DNA of 64,000 nucleotides from Actinostola sp. cb2023 (GCA_033675265.1 JAUJYZ010000752.1:62001-126000), one strand, 5' to 3'. Positions 1 through 10,569 are shown, numbered from the stretch's first letter. A program made the numbers and translations. The notes: a model not told the origin generated them from the letters alone.

Positions 1-2058
1 GAAGTGTTTGATCCTCTCCTATTTAACAAGCTTTTGAATAAATTGAAGGTGAAATGTCCAACAATTACAAATATTCTTGAACAGCTTGTACTGTCTGGAA
101 ATGCTAGCAGAAATACCATCAAGACCCCGACTATGAAAATGAAAGCTGGGGTTCATCTTCTAGCATCATTACTTGATATAAGAGATCAGCATGGTTCTAA
201 TGATGTGCCTATATTATTTGGATTATTATGTATGTGTTATGGTGCTGGACCATCCATGATAGAGATTCTACAACACCTGGGATTGTCTGAGTCTTTTCCT
301 GTTCTGTAAGTACAACTTACAATGTATGTCTATTTATATATTTTATTTTTTTATTTCTTCTCTCTATTTATACTGTAAGATTGGAAATAAGATATATTTT
401 GATCACCCTGTGTATTTGAGGCCTACATTTGTATGTTTCATTTGAAACATTATGAGACAGTAGAAAGTTAGGAAAATAATAATGATCTAAGTGGATCTTG
501 AAGTGTTCATAGTGTCCACACTGTAAAAAATATTTGCAATAATTTTAATGTTTCCTTTATCTAAGGACCAACATCCTAAAGCAACAGCTTATAAACTACA
601 AAGCAATAATTGCACAACGCTCAAATGAAAACAGCCCAATAATTACCTATCAAGATAATATGCAGCTTGCAAAAACTTCTATGAGACACCTAAGGCTTTC
701 CAAACTACAAAAAGACAAGGTCAAACAAGGAAAGATGTGGGATTTCACTGTGAGGGGATGGAGAGAAGCTGATATTAGAGGAATGGAGGAACTATTTGAG
801 GATAAGACAACTGCCTTGACACAGCAAAGAGATTTAAAAAGCTTGGTCTATGAAGATACTCAAATTGGTAAGTCATTGTATATAAAATACATACACATGA
901 TTGCCGTAACTTAAAATAACATGTATTAGAAACTGTTTAATAAACGAGCAGGAACGGTTTAAAACCACAAGGCGAACCAGAGTGGTTTTAGACCCAATAA
1001 AACTGACATGCTTGCTAGTTTATTGAACAGCTTCAAAAATGATCTTCCAAAATAATACATTTTCGGATGATTTCAGTAAAAAACAGCAAGGAAAACACAA
1101 ACATTATTGCTTCTAACGCCTCACACATGTGCACCAATACTACCGATACTCTGAAAAATAGCCCACATTTGAACAAAGGTCCGAAAGTGAGGAGCAATCT
1201 TCACGGACGACATATATGACATCCCGTACAGGGAACTGGGTGGTCAATGATACGACACCAATATGAGACCTTCCCTTATTAGTATTATTTATATAAAAAA
1301 TACTAATGAGGATGAGACTTTATATAAAGTTTCATCCTCATTGGTATTATTTTTAGTTGTATATAAAGAATACTAATAAGCAGTGCATTACTGCCGGGGT
1401 ATAAAGGTATGTCATGACTCTGCTATATTATGTCAGTGTTCAACATTTTATTTTATGGAATGTTCTTTTCACAGAAGGTAACCCTCAACACAACAAAAAG
1501 TGGCAGAAATTTAAAGAAAGAAACATGTTGATGAAACTGGACCTGTCACTGAATCAAATACAAATGTCAAGCCAAGAAATTCTCAGGTCTTCAAATGAAG
1601 AACTACAACACCAAGCACAAAAGGCTTTAGAGAAATCAAAATCCAAACTTTTTAATATAGACATTCCTCCTCTTGATGAAGAATATCCAGATTTAGCTGA
1701 AGAACAAACTATAATTTTTCCCCTTCCAATCTCTCACGAGAATCAATGTAAGATCCTAGGAGTAGCAAGCAATTTAGAATTGTTTTCAGATGAGTTTGGA
1801 TTTGCATGCAAGAGAAATGAGAAATTCCTTCCTTTGAAATGTTCAGGAAAGGAGTTTGACTTAGATAAAGCTTACAAGAGATATGCTTTCATCAAGTCTT
1901 TAGAAAGACACAAAGAGGAACAGCAGAAATATGAACAATTGCTCAGGGGAGACGAAAGCGAACATGTTGAGTCATTAGGGACAGACAACCAGGATGAAGG
2001 TCAACAACATGTGGTTGAATCTGACCTCGACAGTGGTGATGATATGGATGTTTTGTAA
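1..2058 (+). CDS. 3' part of a three-exon gene, possibly related to the N-terminal region of DUF6589 proteins
   Basis: Three exons read as one frame: 1-305, 566-867 and 1475-2058, with stop TAA at 2056-2058. Donors are GTAAGT at 306 and 868; acceptors are CTAAG at 561-565 and ACAG at 1471-1474. The phases match at both junctions (two bases then one; one base then two), which is strong support for a real spliced gene. The 5' end lies outside the window. Exon 1 is a helical segment with a CPTITNILEQL motif and a hydrophobic stretch around FGLLCMCYGAG. Exon 2 is basic and helical. Exon 3 ends in an acidic tail (ESDLDSGDDMDVL). The opening resembles the N-terminal part of DUF6589 proteins as I remember them; this is tentative. 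The next gene downstream also has a DUF6589-like domain, so the two may belong to one gene set or mobile element. Confidence 0.6.
930..1032. repeat. Foldback repeat in intron 2
   Basis: An imperfect palindrome. The outer arm AACTGTTTAATAAACGAGC pairs with the reverse complement of GCTAGTTTATTGAACAG, and the inner arm GGTTTAAAACCAC pairs with GTGGTTTTAGAC. It looks like a small MITE in the intron. No coding content. Confidence 0.5.
1274..1381. repeat. Second foldback repeat in intron 2
   Basis: A hairpin of about 108 bp. CTTATTAGTATTATTTATA at the left pairs with an inverted copy ending in AATACTAATAAG, and the inner arm AATGAGGATGAGACTTT pairs with AAAGTTTCATCCTCATT. AT-rich and MITE-like. 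Confidence 0.5.
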
Positions 2059-2755
2059 TATTATTTATCTGAAAATAAGTTGATGTTGAGCTAATTTGTT
2101 CAAAATAATAGTTATGTATTAGGTAGTGTCATTACCTGGAACCAGGCTCTAGAGTATCTTTACTTCATATACATGTTGTGGTTTGAACTTTCCCACTGGT
2201 TTAAATTTTCATTTACAACTTAACCTAAACACATAAACTTTCCAGCCATAAAACCCTAAAACTTACCAGACAACCCTCAGAAAAATGTAAACCAGTGGAA
2301 AAAATTACACCACAACATACATATGCCAAGAAATGTCCTACATGTATATACTCAATGTTGAAATATTTATAAATGAAAGGATAAATAAAATAATATTGAT
2401 TAATATACACATTTGTCTATTTAGCGATTTGCCCACCACAAAATATCAAAAAAATTAGGCTGTTTGGCGAGTGCATAAGAGGCGGCTGCTTTCGCAGGCT
2501 AACCAAAAAGTAGAAAGTAGATGACAAATTTTCAAAATTATTAATCTAATATTTATTTTATATTTTATTTACAAAACTTCCATACAAAATAACAGGAAAA
2601 AATAAACTAGGCTCTACATTGATACAGTAGTAAGAAATGAACCCTATATAAACACAAGACTAAAAATTTGCGAGAATTACAACCTACCCCCTCCCCCCTA
2701 GTTTATCTATTTTGACAGCTGAACACGTGAAATCACTCGTGCATTTCATGTAAAC
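2059..2755. other. Spacer between the two rightward genes
   Basis: AT-rich, with no convincing coding frame. It must hold the 3' UTR of the first gene and the promoter of the next. The last 50 bases before the ATG at 2756 contain CACGTG and GTAAACATGAGC, an acceptable animal start context. No splice acceptor is needed for the following gene. Confidence 0.5.
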
Positions 2756-4444
2756 ATGAGCGATTTTTCGAACTCGTCTTGGTCTGATTTAGTCACAAAA
2801 ATTGGTTTAGTAGAAGTGAATGAAGAATTAGATAAACGTTTTAAAGCTGTTTACGAAACTTTGTGTGATCTTACTACTGTTTGTTCAAGTAACTGTTCGT
2901 TATTTGAGCGGATCACTGCACTTAAGGATACCTGGCACCCGGCGAAAGATAAGTACGAAAGAAATGTGGTTCACTTTGCAGCTGTCAATGGTAATACAAG
3001 ATTAGTTCGTGTTCTTATTTATGCTGGAGGTCCTATCAACGAAAGAGATGGCATAGGTCAAACAGCCTTAACATTAGCATTACACAAAGGTCACGCAAAT
3101 ACAGCTAAGTTTCTGATTGAAGTTGGAGCTACCGTAGATGTGGAGTTATTTAAAACAACAGTTTGTCCATCAGCAATTGTAAAGGTAAAAGAAAACAAAG
3201 TAATGGAACAGTTATTAACGGACAGGATAAAGAAAGATACTTCCATATTAGATCACGTTTCGTCTTTTTATGATAAAATCGATGAATCAGAAGAAACGAG
3301 AACCGAGGCTGTAGGTGTGAACTTTGCACGTGCGTTGAACATTAATGTAGGGGACCAGAAAAATACTGTCACCATTCAGGCTTGTGCGAATAGTTGCCCG
3401 GATTTATATGGATGTCACTCTCCAGGAGGAGGTGATTTCCACTGCCGTGGTTATATAAATGAATCCATCGCACGAATAGCAGGACATGGTGGGTTCTGGC
3501 ATGTGGAAAAAATCATGAAGAGACCAACTGTCAATCAAGGTTCATTTAAAAACAAATTCAAGGACAACAACTACAATAACAATGAGGAGGCTATTCTAGA
3601 TTATGATGATGGACTTTCAATTGCTATGATAAAAGCATTCCAAGAGTCGAGCTACTTTCCAACCAGTGAAGAACTTGATAGATGTTTGAATGAAAAGGGA
3701 TGCCACAATGATGTGCTTCTGAAAAAGCTTACCAACTGGTTGAAAAATCAAAGTTCATCAGACAAAGTTTTTGAATACCAGACCGAGATTGTCAGTAGTC
3801 TTATGCCCATTACCAGGTGGTACAAAGAGTCTGTTCGAAATGGGAATGGCATGGCCATTGAAGGAGTGTGGATGCTTTGCCCTGCACTGTTCACCCAGGT
3901 GGGCAAAACCAATTACAGGGATGAAGCTTTCACACAAATTGTTAATTCCACAGCAAAGTGGCCAGTTGCATACCAAAAAATGTACCAAAGAAACAGGACA
4001 ATCAATTTGAATGGTAAGCGTGGAAAACAATTAGCTGGGGATGAGTGGGTGGAAGGTTATTTAGTCCGCCCAATCAAGCAGTTTGCCTCTGCGCAAACTT
4101 CATTTTCAATGGTGGAAATGATGTCCTGCAGCGCAAATCTCTTGGAGCTGAACAAAGAAATGTATAAAAGTAGAGAAGCCTTCGATTTGCACAAAACAAA
4201 GAAACACAAAAAACCAAGTTCAATATACGATCAACTGAAAGTTGGGCAGTTTGCAATAAGGGAGAATTGGTTTGTGGACAAGAAAAGAAAAAGTGTGCCT
4301 AAATATGCATGGGCAGATAAGGTTGTTAAACCAGGGAAAAAAATCCCTGATAGGTATATTGATGCACTGGTTAAGGGAGATGTCAAAGCAAGAAAGGAGT
4401 TTCAGTCTTTCCTTCAAAGAAAATATCCCAATGATATGCAGTAA
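2756..4444 (+). CDS. Intronless 562-aa protein: ankyrin repeats plus DUF6589-like C-terminal region
   Basis: Uninterrupted ATG-to-TAA frame of 562 codons. Residues about 65-130 form two to three ankyrin repeats (NVVHFAAVNGNTRLVRVLI, then GQTALTLALHKGHANTAKFL). A Cys/His/Gly-rich stretch follows (CPDLYGCHSPGGGDFHC, about 214-230). Residues about 290-480 resemble the DUF6589 region, which is known in multi-copy, transposon-associated proteins of cnidarians and fungi; the best match is around YQRNRTINLNGKRGKQLAGD (410-429). The C-terminus is basic. Function is unknown. Many copies of such proteins are thought to be mobile-element encoded, and the lack of introns fits that. It converges on an equally intronless RecQ helicase, separated by 855 bp. 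The ankyrin call is firm; the DUF6589 call is from memory and moderate. Confidence 0.65.
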   Translation: MSDFSNSSWSDLVTKIGLVEVNEELDKRFKAVYETLCDLTTVCSSNCSLFERITALKDTWHPAKDKYERNVVHFAAVNGNTRLVRVLIYAGGPINERDGIGQTALTLALHKGHANTAKFLIEVGATVDVELFKTTVCPSAIVKVKENKVMEQLLTDRIKKDTSILDHVSSFYDKIDESEETRTEAVGVNFARALNINVGDQKNTVTIQACANSCPDLYGCHSPGGGDFHCRGYINESIARIAGHGGFWHVEKIMKRPTVNQGSFKNKFKDNNYNNNEEAILDYDDGLSIAMIKAFQESSYFPTSEELDRCLNEKGCHNDVLLKKLTNWLKNQSSSDKVFEYQTEIVSSLMPITRWYKESVRNGNGMAIEGVWMLCPALFTQVGKTNYRDEAFTQIVNSTAKWPVAYQKMYQRNRTINLNGKRGKQLAGDEWVEGYLVRPIKQFASAQTSFSMVEMMSCSANLLELNKEMYKSREAFDLHKTKKHKKPSSIYDQLKVGQFAIRENWFVDKKRKSVPKYAWADKVVKPGKKIPDRYIDALVKGDVKARKEFQSFLQRKYPNDMQ

Positions 4445-5299
4445 CAATGCTTCAACCTAGTTAGCAGCTTCAACCAAGCAAAAAGTATATTTAATAAGAA
4501 ATAAGTTGCAGGATAATACATTTCTACATGGTACTTGTCAATCTATATTACAATACAATAATATTTACTGTAGTATTGTATGTAATTATCCCAAATACTT
4601 CCATACACAGATTATCTATAGTATGTAAGTTATCGAAAGTTGAAACCTTTATCTCATAGCCACAAATACTAGAAATACATGTCTGTGAAATAGTTCTATT
4701 ACTAAATATTACTACTGGTAAATAGTGTTATATATCTATTGTTTTCTAATGTTTCATCAGTGCTATTTAGTACTAATTAGTTAGTACTGTATGTTTCACG
4801 GACATATGGTTTGTACTCTTCAGAGATATAGACATAGACTGATGTGTTTATTAAATATAATTATTCAAAAAAATGACATTAATAGACCCTCTAGCCTCCT
4901 CATGAAGGCATACAAATGTATATCTCTTCTAATTTCATTATACCACAAGAAGCCCACAAGCCAGTATATTATCAAATTTCCGTGTTTGGGTTGGCTGTAT
5001 GAGGCCAAGTAGACCTACTAAAGTAGACCCTCATTGTATTTTATTTTGATTATATAGACTTTGATTTTGTTTCATGGGTTACATCAAATCACTCTGCTAT
5101 TGACTTTATACTCTCTTAACTCCAGATGAAAATTAATAAAGGAATCAATTCAGTAATAAACTGGCATATATAAATACATGAAATATCATGCATGAAAACT
5201 AAAGCTATTTGTTTGGTTCTATTTTACTGGTAGTATAACTGTGTATTTCACATTCTTGAATTGATTACGACTTAATAAGATTTGTTGTACGTTGTAAAT
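4445..5299. other. Convergent intergenic spacer
   Basis: AT-rich, holding the 3' ends of both neighbours and no coding sequence. A stretch near 4715-4790 (AAATAGTG, then ATTGTTTTCT, then CTATTTAGTACTAATTAG) recurs near 30580-30640, so part of this spacer is a dispersed repeat. Confidence 0.5.
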
Positions 5300-7252
5300 T
5301 CATTTTGCTTTGGCATACTTTATTACACCAGTATTTAGGGCAATTAAATCGTGAGCCTTAGGACCCAATGTGACATGAATAGAAAAACTATTTCCTTTCT
5401 TTTGTACCTTTTCAGCAAGAATATCATTGAATAATAGCAAGTGCAAAAATTTATCTAGCAATACAATGGGAACAAACACTTTCCCTAAAATTCCAAAGGT
5501 TGAATAGTTGTCTAGGCCAGATGCTAAAATGGATTTCTGTCTGCTCCCAGCAAGGAATAACTTAAGAGAATTATACGGCATATTATTGCCTGTTAGTTCT
5601 ACCACAGCCTGAATGACTTTAAGTGCATCAGATGTGCCATCTGTAATGTGAAATGTACCAAGGTTTCTGCAATTGTCACATCCAGTTTGACATGCAAAAC
5701 TGTTCCGCACATCTCCAAAGTAAACCATTATTTCTTTATGTCTGCAATGAACAGGATTCTCAAGAATATTGATAAGATCATTCAACTGAGAGCACTGTGT
5801 ATCAAATACTTCACTCTGTTTGTCAAACAATTTGTAAAGTACTGCCTTATCAGAGTAGTTGAAATATAACCGACAGGTTGCAGAGATTCCATCACGTCCT
5901 CCTCTACCACACTGTTGGAAGTATTCATCTACACTTGTGGGAATTCGGGCATGCAGGATGAAGCGGACATCTGGTTTATCTATTCCCATCCCAAAAGAAG
6001 AATTGGCAACAATGACCTTGACTTCCCCAGACATCCACTTGCTGTGACTGGAAGCCTTCACCTCTTCTGACAATTGCCCATGGTATTTTACAGCAGCAAT
6101 ACCACGTTTTAACATTTCAGCATGAACCGTTGCAACATCTTTTGGTAATACGCAATAAATAATGCCACATTGTTCTGCCCTTTCCTTGATAAATAACGCC
6201 AGATCATCATACAACTTGTTACCACGCTCTACAACCTCTAATATTAAATTGTCCCTAAAGACAGAGTTTCTATAAACAAGCATATTCCCAAAAATGCCAG
6301 TCAAGATTTTCTGAGCCTTCAGAGGTATTGTAGCACTCAGTAGAAGCTTTGGGCATGCAACTTTCGCTAGCTCGCTAGATATAGCTTTGTAGACTGGACG
6401 GAAAGTTCCACCCCAAGACACAATCGTGTGTGCTTCGTCAAAGACAATTCTTTCAATTGTTCCATGCTCTAGAACATTATCTCGAAGCTTTCCCTCTTCA
6501 AGTACCTCTGGAGTGCAAAATATTAACTTGTATTCGCCGAATTCACTCAACTGCTCGTCTTGTGTTTGCTGTGACACATCACCAGTAAATTTGCATGATT
6601 TGATATTCAACTCGGTACAGCGTAGGAGAAGATCGTCGATGAGAGACTTGATAGGTGAGAGCACTAATGTCGGCTTGGAAGAGAGCACGGCTGGCAGCAT
6701 ATACATCAATGTCTTTCCTCCTCCAGTCCCAACGATTGTCATCACGCTATGGCCACCTAGGATTGTAGAAATTGTTTCCCTTTGGAGTGGTCGAAATGAA
6801 GGAAACCCAAAATACTGATTCAGCGCTTGAGTTATTAAATCCTCCGCTTCAATATCTTGAATGAGTGCATCCGAGCACGTGCTCGTGTCGTTTGAGTTCG
6901 TTGCGATCTCATTCTCGTCCGATAATGTTTCAAACAGGACTCTGTCCAATTCAATCCGTACTTTGTAAGAACTAGATACAGTACCCTTACAAACGTTATA
7001 AAAGTAATGATTCCTCGTTGCTGTTTCACAGACTTCGATGGTGCATTTAGAGGCAGAGGACAGCAGATTCAAATCTAGCAGTAGATAGCTCATTTTCGTC
7101 ACAGCTTCAAAACTTGAGACTCCTTGAATATTAGTTTCGATTCCACAACCTTTAACTGAGAAGTAATTGGTGTTTTCTTCGTCAAGACAAGGGATTAATG
7201 CCATTTTCTCGAGTGCCTCAACGAGCTTTATGGAATCGACAAACGACGCCAT
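5300..7252 (-). CDS. RecQ-family ATP-dependent DNA helicase, 650 aa, intact and intronless
   Basis: A complete frame from ATG at 7252 to the stop at 5300. RecQ proteins unwind DNA 3' to 5' using ATP. All motifs are visible: motif 0 FGFPSFRPLQRE (148-159), Walker A GTGGGKT (175-181), DEAH box (272-275), SAT (306-308), motif V around FGMGIDKPD (420-428), and motif VI QQCGRGGRDG (446-455). The RecQ zinc-binding cysteines follow at CRHKE (503) and CQTGCDNC (521-528). The first 145 residues are a lineage-specific extension with no domain I recognise. There is no HRDC domain. Absence of introns, and the proximity of an ankyrin/DUF6589-like gene in convergent orientation, suggest a mobile-element or retrocopy origin rather than a conserved housekeeping RecQ. 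The helicase call is certain; its role is not known. Confidence 0.93.
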   Translation of the reverse strand: MASFVDSIKLVEALEKMALIPCLDEENTNYFSVKGCGIETNIQGVSSFEAVTKMSYLLLDLNLLSSASKCTIEVCETATRNHYFYNVCKGTVSSSYKVRIELDRVLFETLSDENEIATNSNDTSTCSDALIQDIEAEDLITQALNQYFGFPSFRPLQRETISTILGGHSVMTIVGTGGGKTLMYMLPAVLSSKPTLVLSPIKSLIDDLLLRCTELNIKSCKFTGDVSQQTQDEQLSEFGEYKLIFCTPEVLEEGKLRDNVLEHGTIERIVFDEAHTIVSWGGTFRPVYKAISSELAKVACPKLLLSATIPLKAQKILTGIFGNMLVYRNSVFRDNLILEVVERGNKLYDDLALFIKERAEQCGIIYCVLPKDVATVHAEMLKRGIAAVKYHGQLSEEVKASSHSKWMSGEVKVIVANSSFGMGIDKPDVRFILHARIPTSVDEYFQQCGRGGRDGISATCRLYFNYSDKAVLYKLFDKQSEVFDTQCSQLNDLINILENPVHCRHKEIMVYFGDVRNSFACQTGCDNCRNLGTFHITDGTSDALKVIQAVVELTGNNMPYNSLKLFLAGSRQKSILASGLDNYSTFGILGKVFVPIVLLDKFLHLLLFNDILAEKVQKKGNSFSIHVTLGPKAHDLIALNTGVIKYAKAK

Positions 7253-7723
7253 TTCGTTTCGAGCAACAATTTGATACGAACCCTTCCCTAGTAATATTTA
7301 TTTCTTAATTTGACATTAACTCCCCCCCCCCCCCCCCCCCCCCCCCTACAGTATGATTTGTCATGCGCGAAGTCACATGCGCAGAATGCCATCACCATGT
7401 CGATTTTTGGCAGGCATCTCGCGCTCTTCTTCCCTTCCGGCCCCTCCTTCCCTTCCCCCCTCCCCTCCCCCCCCCTCTCCTTCTTCCCTCTCCCTTCTTT
7501 TCCAAAGGAAGCCCACAAGAGGAGAAAAGCTAAGAGATGCCTGCGGAGGAGGCTAAGCTGGAAAGAGCTCGTTAAAATTAGTAAAAATGTGAAGATTGGA
7601 AAAGATCGCTCCACAAATTGCAAAGATATGAATTTTCAAAAATCGAAATTTTATATGAAAACCTTTGGAAATTACGCTTGGATTTTTGTCCGATGAGTTT
7701 TGAAATTACCTGATAAACCCTCA
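7253..7723. other. Region upstream of the RecQ gene: poly-C run and polypyrimidine tract
   Basis: It holds an uninterrupted run of 25 C at 7322-7346 and a polypyrimidine stretch of about 78 bases at 7426-7503, made almost wholly of C and T. Open frames across it are low-complexity artefacts. The motif GCCTGCGGAGGAGGCTAA near 7537 recurs near 10155, so part is repeat-derived. As the region 5' of the helicase ATG it should contain its promoter, but no element is recognisable. Confidence 0.55.
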
Positions 7724-7782
7724 TTCTTCAAGGGTCTAATAATAACTACAGTACCGCTCAAAAGTAACTTACCAGGTCTCGT

Positions 7783-7976
7783 ATCGTTTATCGCGATACG
7801 AGTTTATCGTATCGCGATACGAGTTTATCGTATCGCGATACGAGTTTATCGTATCGCGAGAAAAGTTTATCGTATCGCGAGAAAAGTTTATCGTATCGCG
7901 AGAAAAGTTTATCGTATCGCGATACGAGTTTATCGTATCGCGAGAAAAGTTTATCGTAACGCGATACGAGTTTATG
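7783..7976. repeat. Left subterminal array of 21-bp palindromic monomers
   Basis: About nine tandem units of 21 bp. The best units contain the perfect 14-bp palindrome CGTATCGCGATACG followed by AGTTTAT; variant units read CGTATCGCGAGAAAAG. The open frames on both strands are by-products of a stop-free repeat. Confidence 0.85.
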
Positions 7977-8929
7977 CTTAATCTGCAATGTACATTATTT
8001 TTGCATGGTCACTCCGTTCTACAAGCATTATCTCAAGGCTAATTCAACTTTTATAAGGTAATCAATCAATTATAAACAGGCAACGCTTCAGTGTTTGTTT
8101 TTACGCCGTTAAATCTTTTCAATCTTAATTAAAACATAAAGTGCCACTGCTTGTGCACGTGAGAATGTTGCTTTGACGTGTTGTTTTTATTGCCCTCATT
8201 TGCATTATCTTTTAAAACAACACGTTATGGTCCGTTACAAGTCAGATTAATTATATAACTGGTTTCATATAAATAGATATTTCGCATTGGTTCGATCACT
8301 ATCAAGCGTGAGTGTGGTCGTATCTATACGTACATCCATCTTTAATACGACTTTGACTGAATGCCGATCAACTGTGAACTCTGAATTGTGTAAAGTCTTG
8401 TAAACCATAATTCCCCTGTGAAACTTTGACTTCAAACTTTACTTTTTTGGGGAGTTGTAATAAAGATCCATGTGATATGGGATAGCTCATCATAGCTGTT
8501 AAAGCACAGGCATACCATCGTGACTAAATTGATTTCTCCGAGTCCGGGCCTGAGGGCGCTTGGGCTTCCTGTGCTATTCATCAAATTCTTCGACATGAGT
8601 TACTATTTCGCTTCTAGAATGTTTCTTCTATAATATTGAGCTCTAAATATACCTAACACATACAGTTTGGTAGTTGTTTGAATGTCGAATGGTGTTTAAT
8701 TCACTAAAGGAGCCGTGTTTTGGAGCGAATTTTTACTGATACTCGAAGTATATTTTCCGAATGAAAGCCGTTGCGTAACTTCCGCCTCAGGATCACCGGA
8801 ATTTCTGGCCATGCGACAACTTTATTCACTCAATTTACAAACAACACACAAGGTTCTCGGCAATGAATCATAGTACTAACGGTTTGAATCTTGTATCAAA
8901 ATAATGTACATGTATAAGCCATACCAGCT

Positions 8930-9050
8930 TATCGTCTTGCGATACGAGTTTATCGTATCGCAAGATAAGTTTATCGTCTCGCGATACGAGTTTTTCGTCT
9001 CGCGATACGAGTTTTTCGTCTCGCGATACGAGTTTATCGTATCGCGAGAG
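8930..9050. repeat. Right subterminal array of the same 21-bp palindromic monomers
   Basis: About six units in the same orientation as the left array, with variants TCGTCTCGCGATACGAG and ATCGTATCGCAAGATAAG. Subterminal repeats can be transposase-binding sites in other DNA transposons; that role is inferred here. Confidence 0.85.
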
Positions 9051-9561
9051 CCTGGTAAGTTACTTTTGAGCGGTACTGTAGTTAAAATCTTTTTCCGATA
9101 TTCCAGAGGGAAGTACTATATTTTTATGAATCTTTAGAGGTGTCAGTGACGTCATCTACTCAACCCAACATTCAGCTCCATACATTTCTTTGTATTTTGT
9201 GAGTCAAAATATCTCAATGTTTTGTTCAGATAACAGCTCTGCATTGAAGACAACTGGCCAGACCATCAATCCTAAGCACAAATAATGTAAGAAAACTCCT
9301 TCACTCAAACTTTTAGCTTCATAGAAATAAAATAATTCAAGAAACTAAACACAAAGAAATGTATGGAGCGAAGCCGTGTTGATTGTTTGGGTTGAGTAGA
9401 TGACCTCACTGACACTTCTAAAGATTCATAAAAATGTAATACTTCCCATAGGAATTTTGAGAAAACACATTAACCAGTAATTGTATGGCTCTTTGAGATT
9501 ATTTCAGTGAAGTTTCAGCTAAATTAAACTTCGATCGATTTTCGTCCAAGTAGCACTTTAA

Positions 9562-10243
9562 TGACATAAATAAATAAGGTTATAAATGTTGAAGTCGTAG
9601 TCAGACATAATCTTATTAGTTGGGCTTCCTGTGGAAGGCCCGACTCTAAAAATGAGATTCGGTCGTATTCTTCGTCTTTGGTTTCAAATCGCCAACTGGG
9701 TTCTACAGCGAATGCGCCCTGTGCCGGCCGCTAAGATAATCACCGAAGGCTCAAACCACATGGCTTATCAAGATGAGACATCGCACATCGTCCTCTTTCT
9801 TCACAAACCTTGTCGAAGGGATCGGAGGGTTTATATGCCGTCTTTTTTTTAGCGAGTTGAGAGAGAAGCAGTTGTGTTTAATATGCAGAAGAGAAATGAA
9901 AAAGCATGATTGACTGAAAATACTGCTATTGAAGCCTTTGTAAGCTTAAATATATTTAACAAACAAACGAAGGGCGTTATCAGAACCATCTGACCTATGC
10001 AACCTCAAGACCTACCGAGTACGTACTGGTTCGAGATTTTTATCTATGCTCACCGACAAATAGTCTCCCTTGTCACGCAACTGTCATTGTCATTGTCATA
10101 ACGATTGGTATGGCCGGGCTGTGGACCAATATTCAGTATTCAGAGCTATAGAGATGCCTGCGGAGGAGGCTAACTTTCGGAAAACTTTACGATATATCAG
10201 TAAAAACGTTAAAAGCCTGACTTCATGCTACTAGAGCGTCTTG
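9562..10243. other. Non-coding repeat-derived stretch
   Basis: No gene recognised. It includes a copy of the dispersed motif TGGGCTTCCTGTG at 9621-9633 and CCTCTTTCTTCACAAACCTTG near 9792, which recurs near 37976. A frame of 73 codons here has no ATG at its start and no recognisable domain. Confidence 0.4.
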
Positions 10244-10569
10244 TTTGTGATTTAAAAAGAGTTTTCACTGACTGTGGAATCATCGGTGGAGACGTTTCGG
10301 TTCAGGTACTAGAACCTTCATCAGTTGGATGTTAATGGACTTGATGGTTTGTTGTGGGTAAGATTTTGTAGACGTTTGGCACGTGAATATGGTCATTAAC
10401 AGAGTTTTTGTTGCATATTGAGTGCTTCCAAGAAGAGCCGGCCATGCTATTGTTGGTATTAACAAACCATCAAGTCCATTAACATCTGACTGATGAAGGT
10501 TCTAGTACCTGAACCGAAACATCTCAACCGATAATTCCAGTCAGTAAAAACTCTTTTTAAATCACAAAT
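10244..10569. repeat. Inverted-repeat element of about 325 bp
   Basis: The left arm starts TTTGTGATTTAAAAAGAG and includes CGGTTCAGGTACTAGAACC; the right arm is the reverse complement, ending TCTTTTTAAATCACAAA. Arms are over 100 bp and separated by about 90 bp. A MITE or foldback unit of unknown family. Confidence 0.7.

Larger units (their letters stand above)
7749..9078. mobile_element. TA-flanked (Tc1/mariner-type) non-autonomous element, 1330 bp
   Basis: Perfect inverted ends CAGTACCGCTCAAAAGTAAC and the reverse complement, flanked by TA at 7747-7748 and 9079-9080. The uninterrupted sister MITE at 56.7 kb reads AATAACTAGTTAAAATC at the matching spot, so the empty site confirms insertion with duplication of a single TA. 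No transposase is encoded. Both subterminal regions carry 21-bp palindromic arrays, and the 0.95 kb between them has no coding frame. Confidence 0.8.
7724..9561. mobile_element. TTAA-type foldback MITE (family B), interrupted by the 7749-9078 element
   Basis: The right end reads TGAAGTTTCAGCTAAATTAA, then CCAAGTAGCACTTTAA, ending in TTAA at 9558-9561. The interior carries an inverted pair around GGTGTCAGTGACGTCATCTA and its complement, so the whole element folds back. Related copies lie at 56690-57248 (complete), 23763-23850 plus 32009-32146 (split) and, as a bare end, 21889. The left end here is diverged before ATTCTTCAAGGGTCTAATAA (7724). Confidence 0.6.

Noticed and set aside
3758..4447. 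Minus-strand frames opposite the ankyrin/DUF6589 gene
   Set aside because: Antisense shadows of a single long, domain-containing frame.
7310..7696. Proline/serine-rich frames on the plus strand and glycine-rich frames on the minus strand
   Set aside because: They span the poly-C run and polypyrimidine tract and have no domain.
7700..7988. Frames made of repeats VYRIAIR / YDKLVSR
   Set aside because: They arise from the 21-bp palindromic monomers of a MITE.
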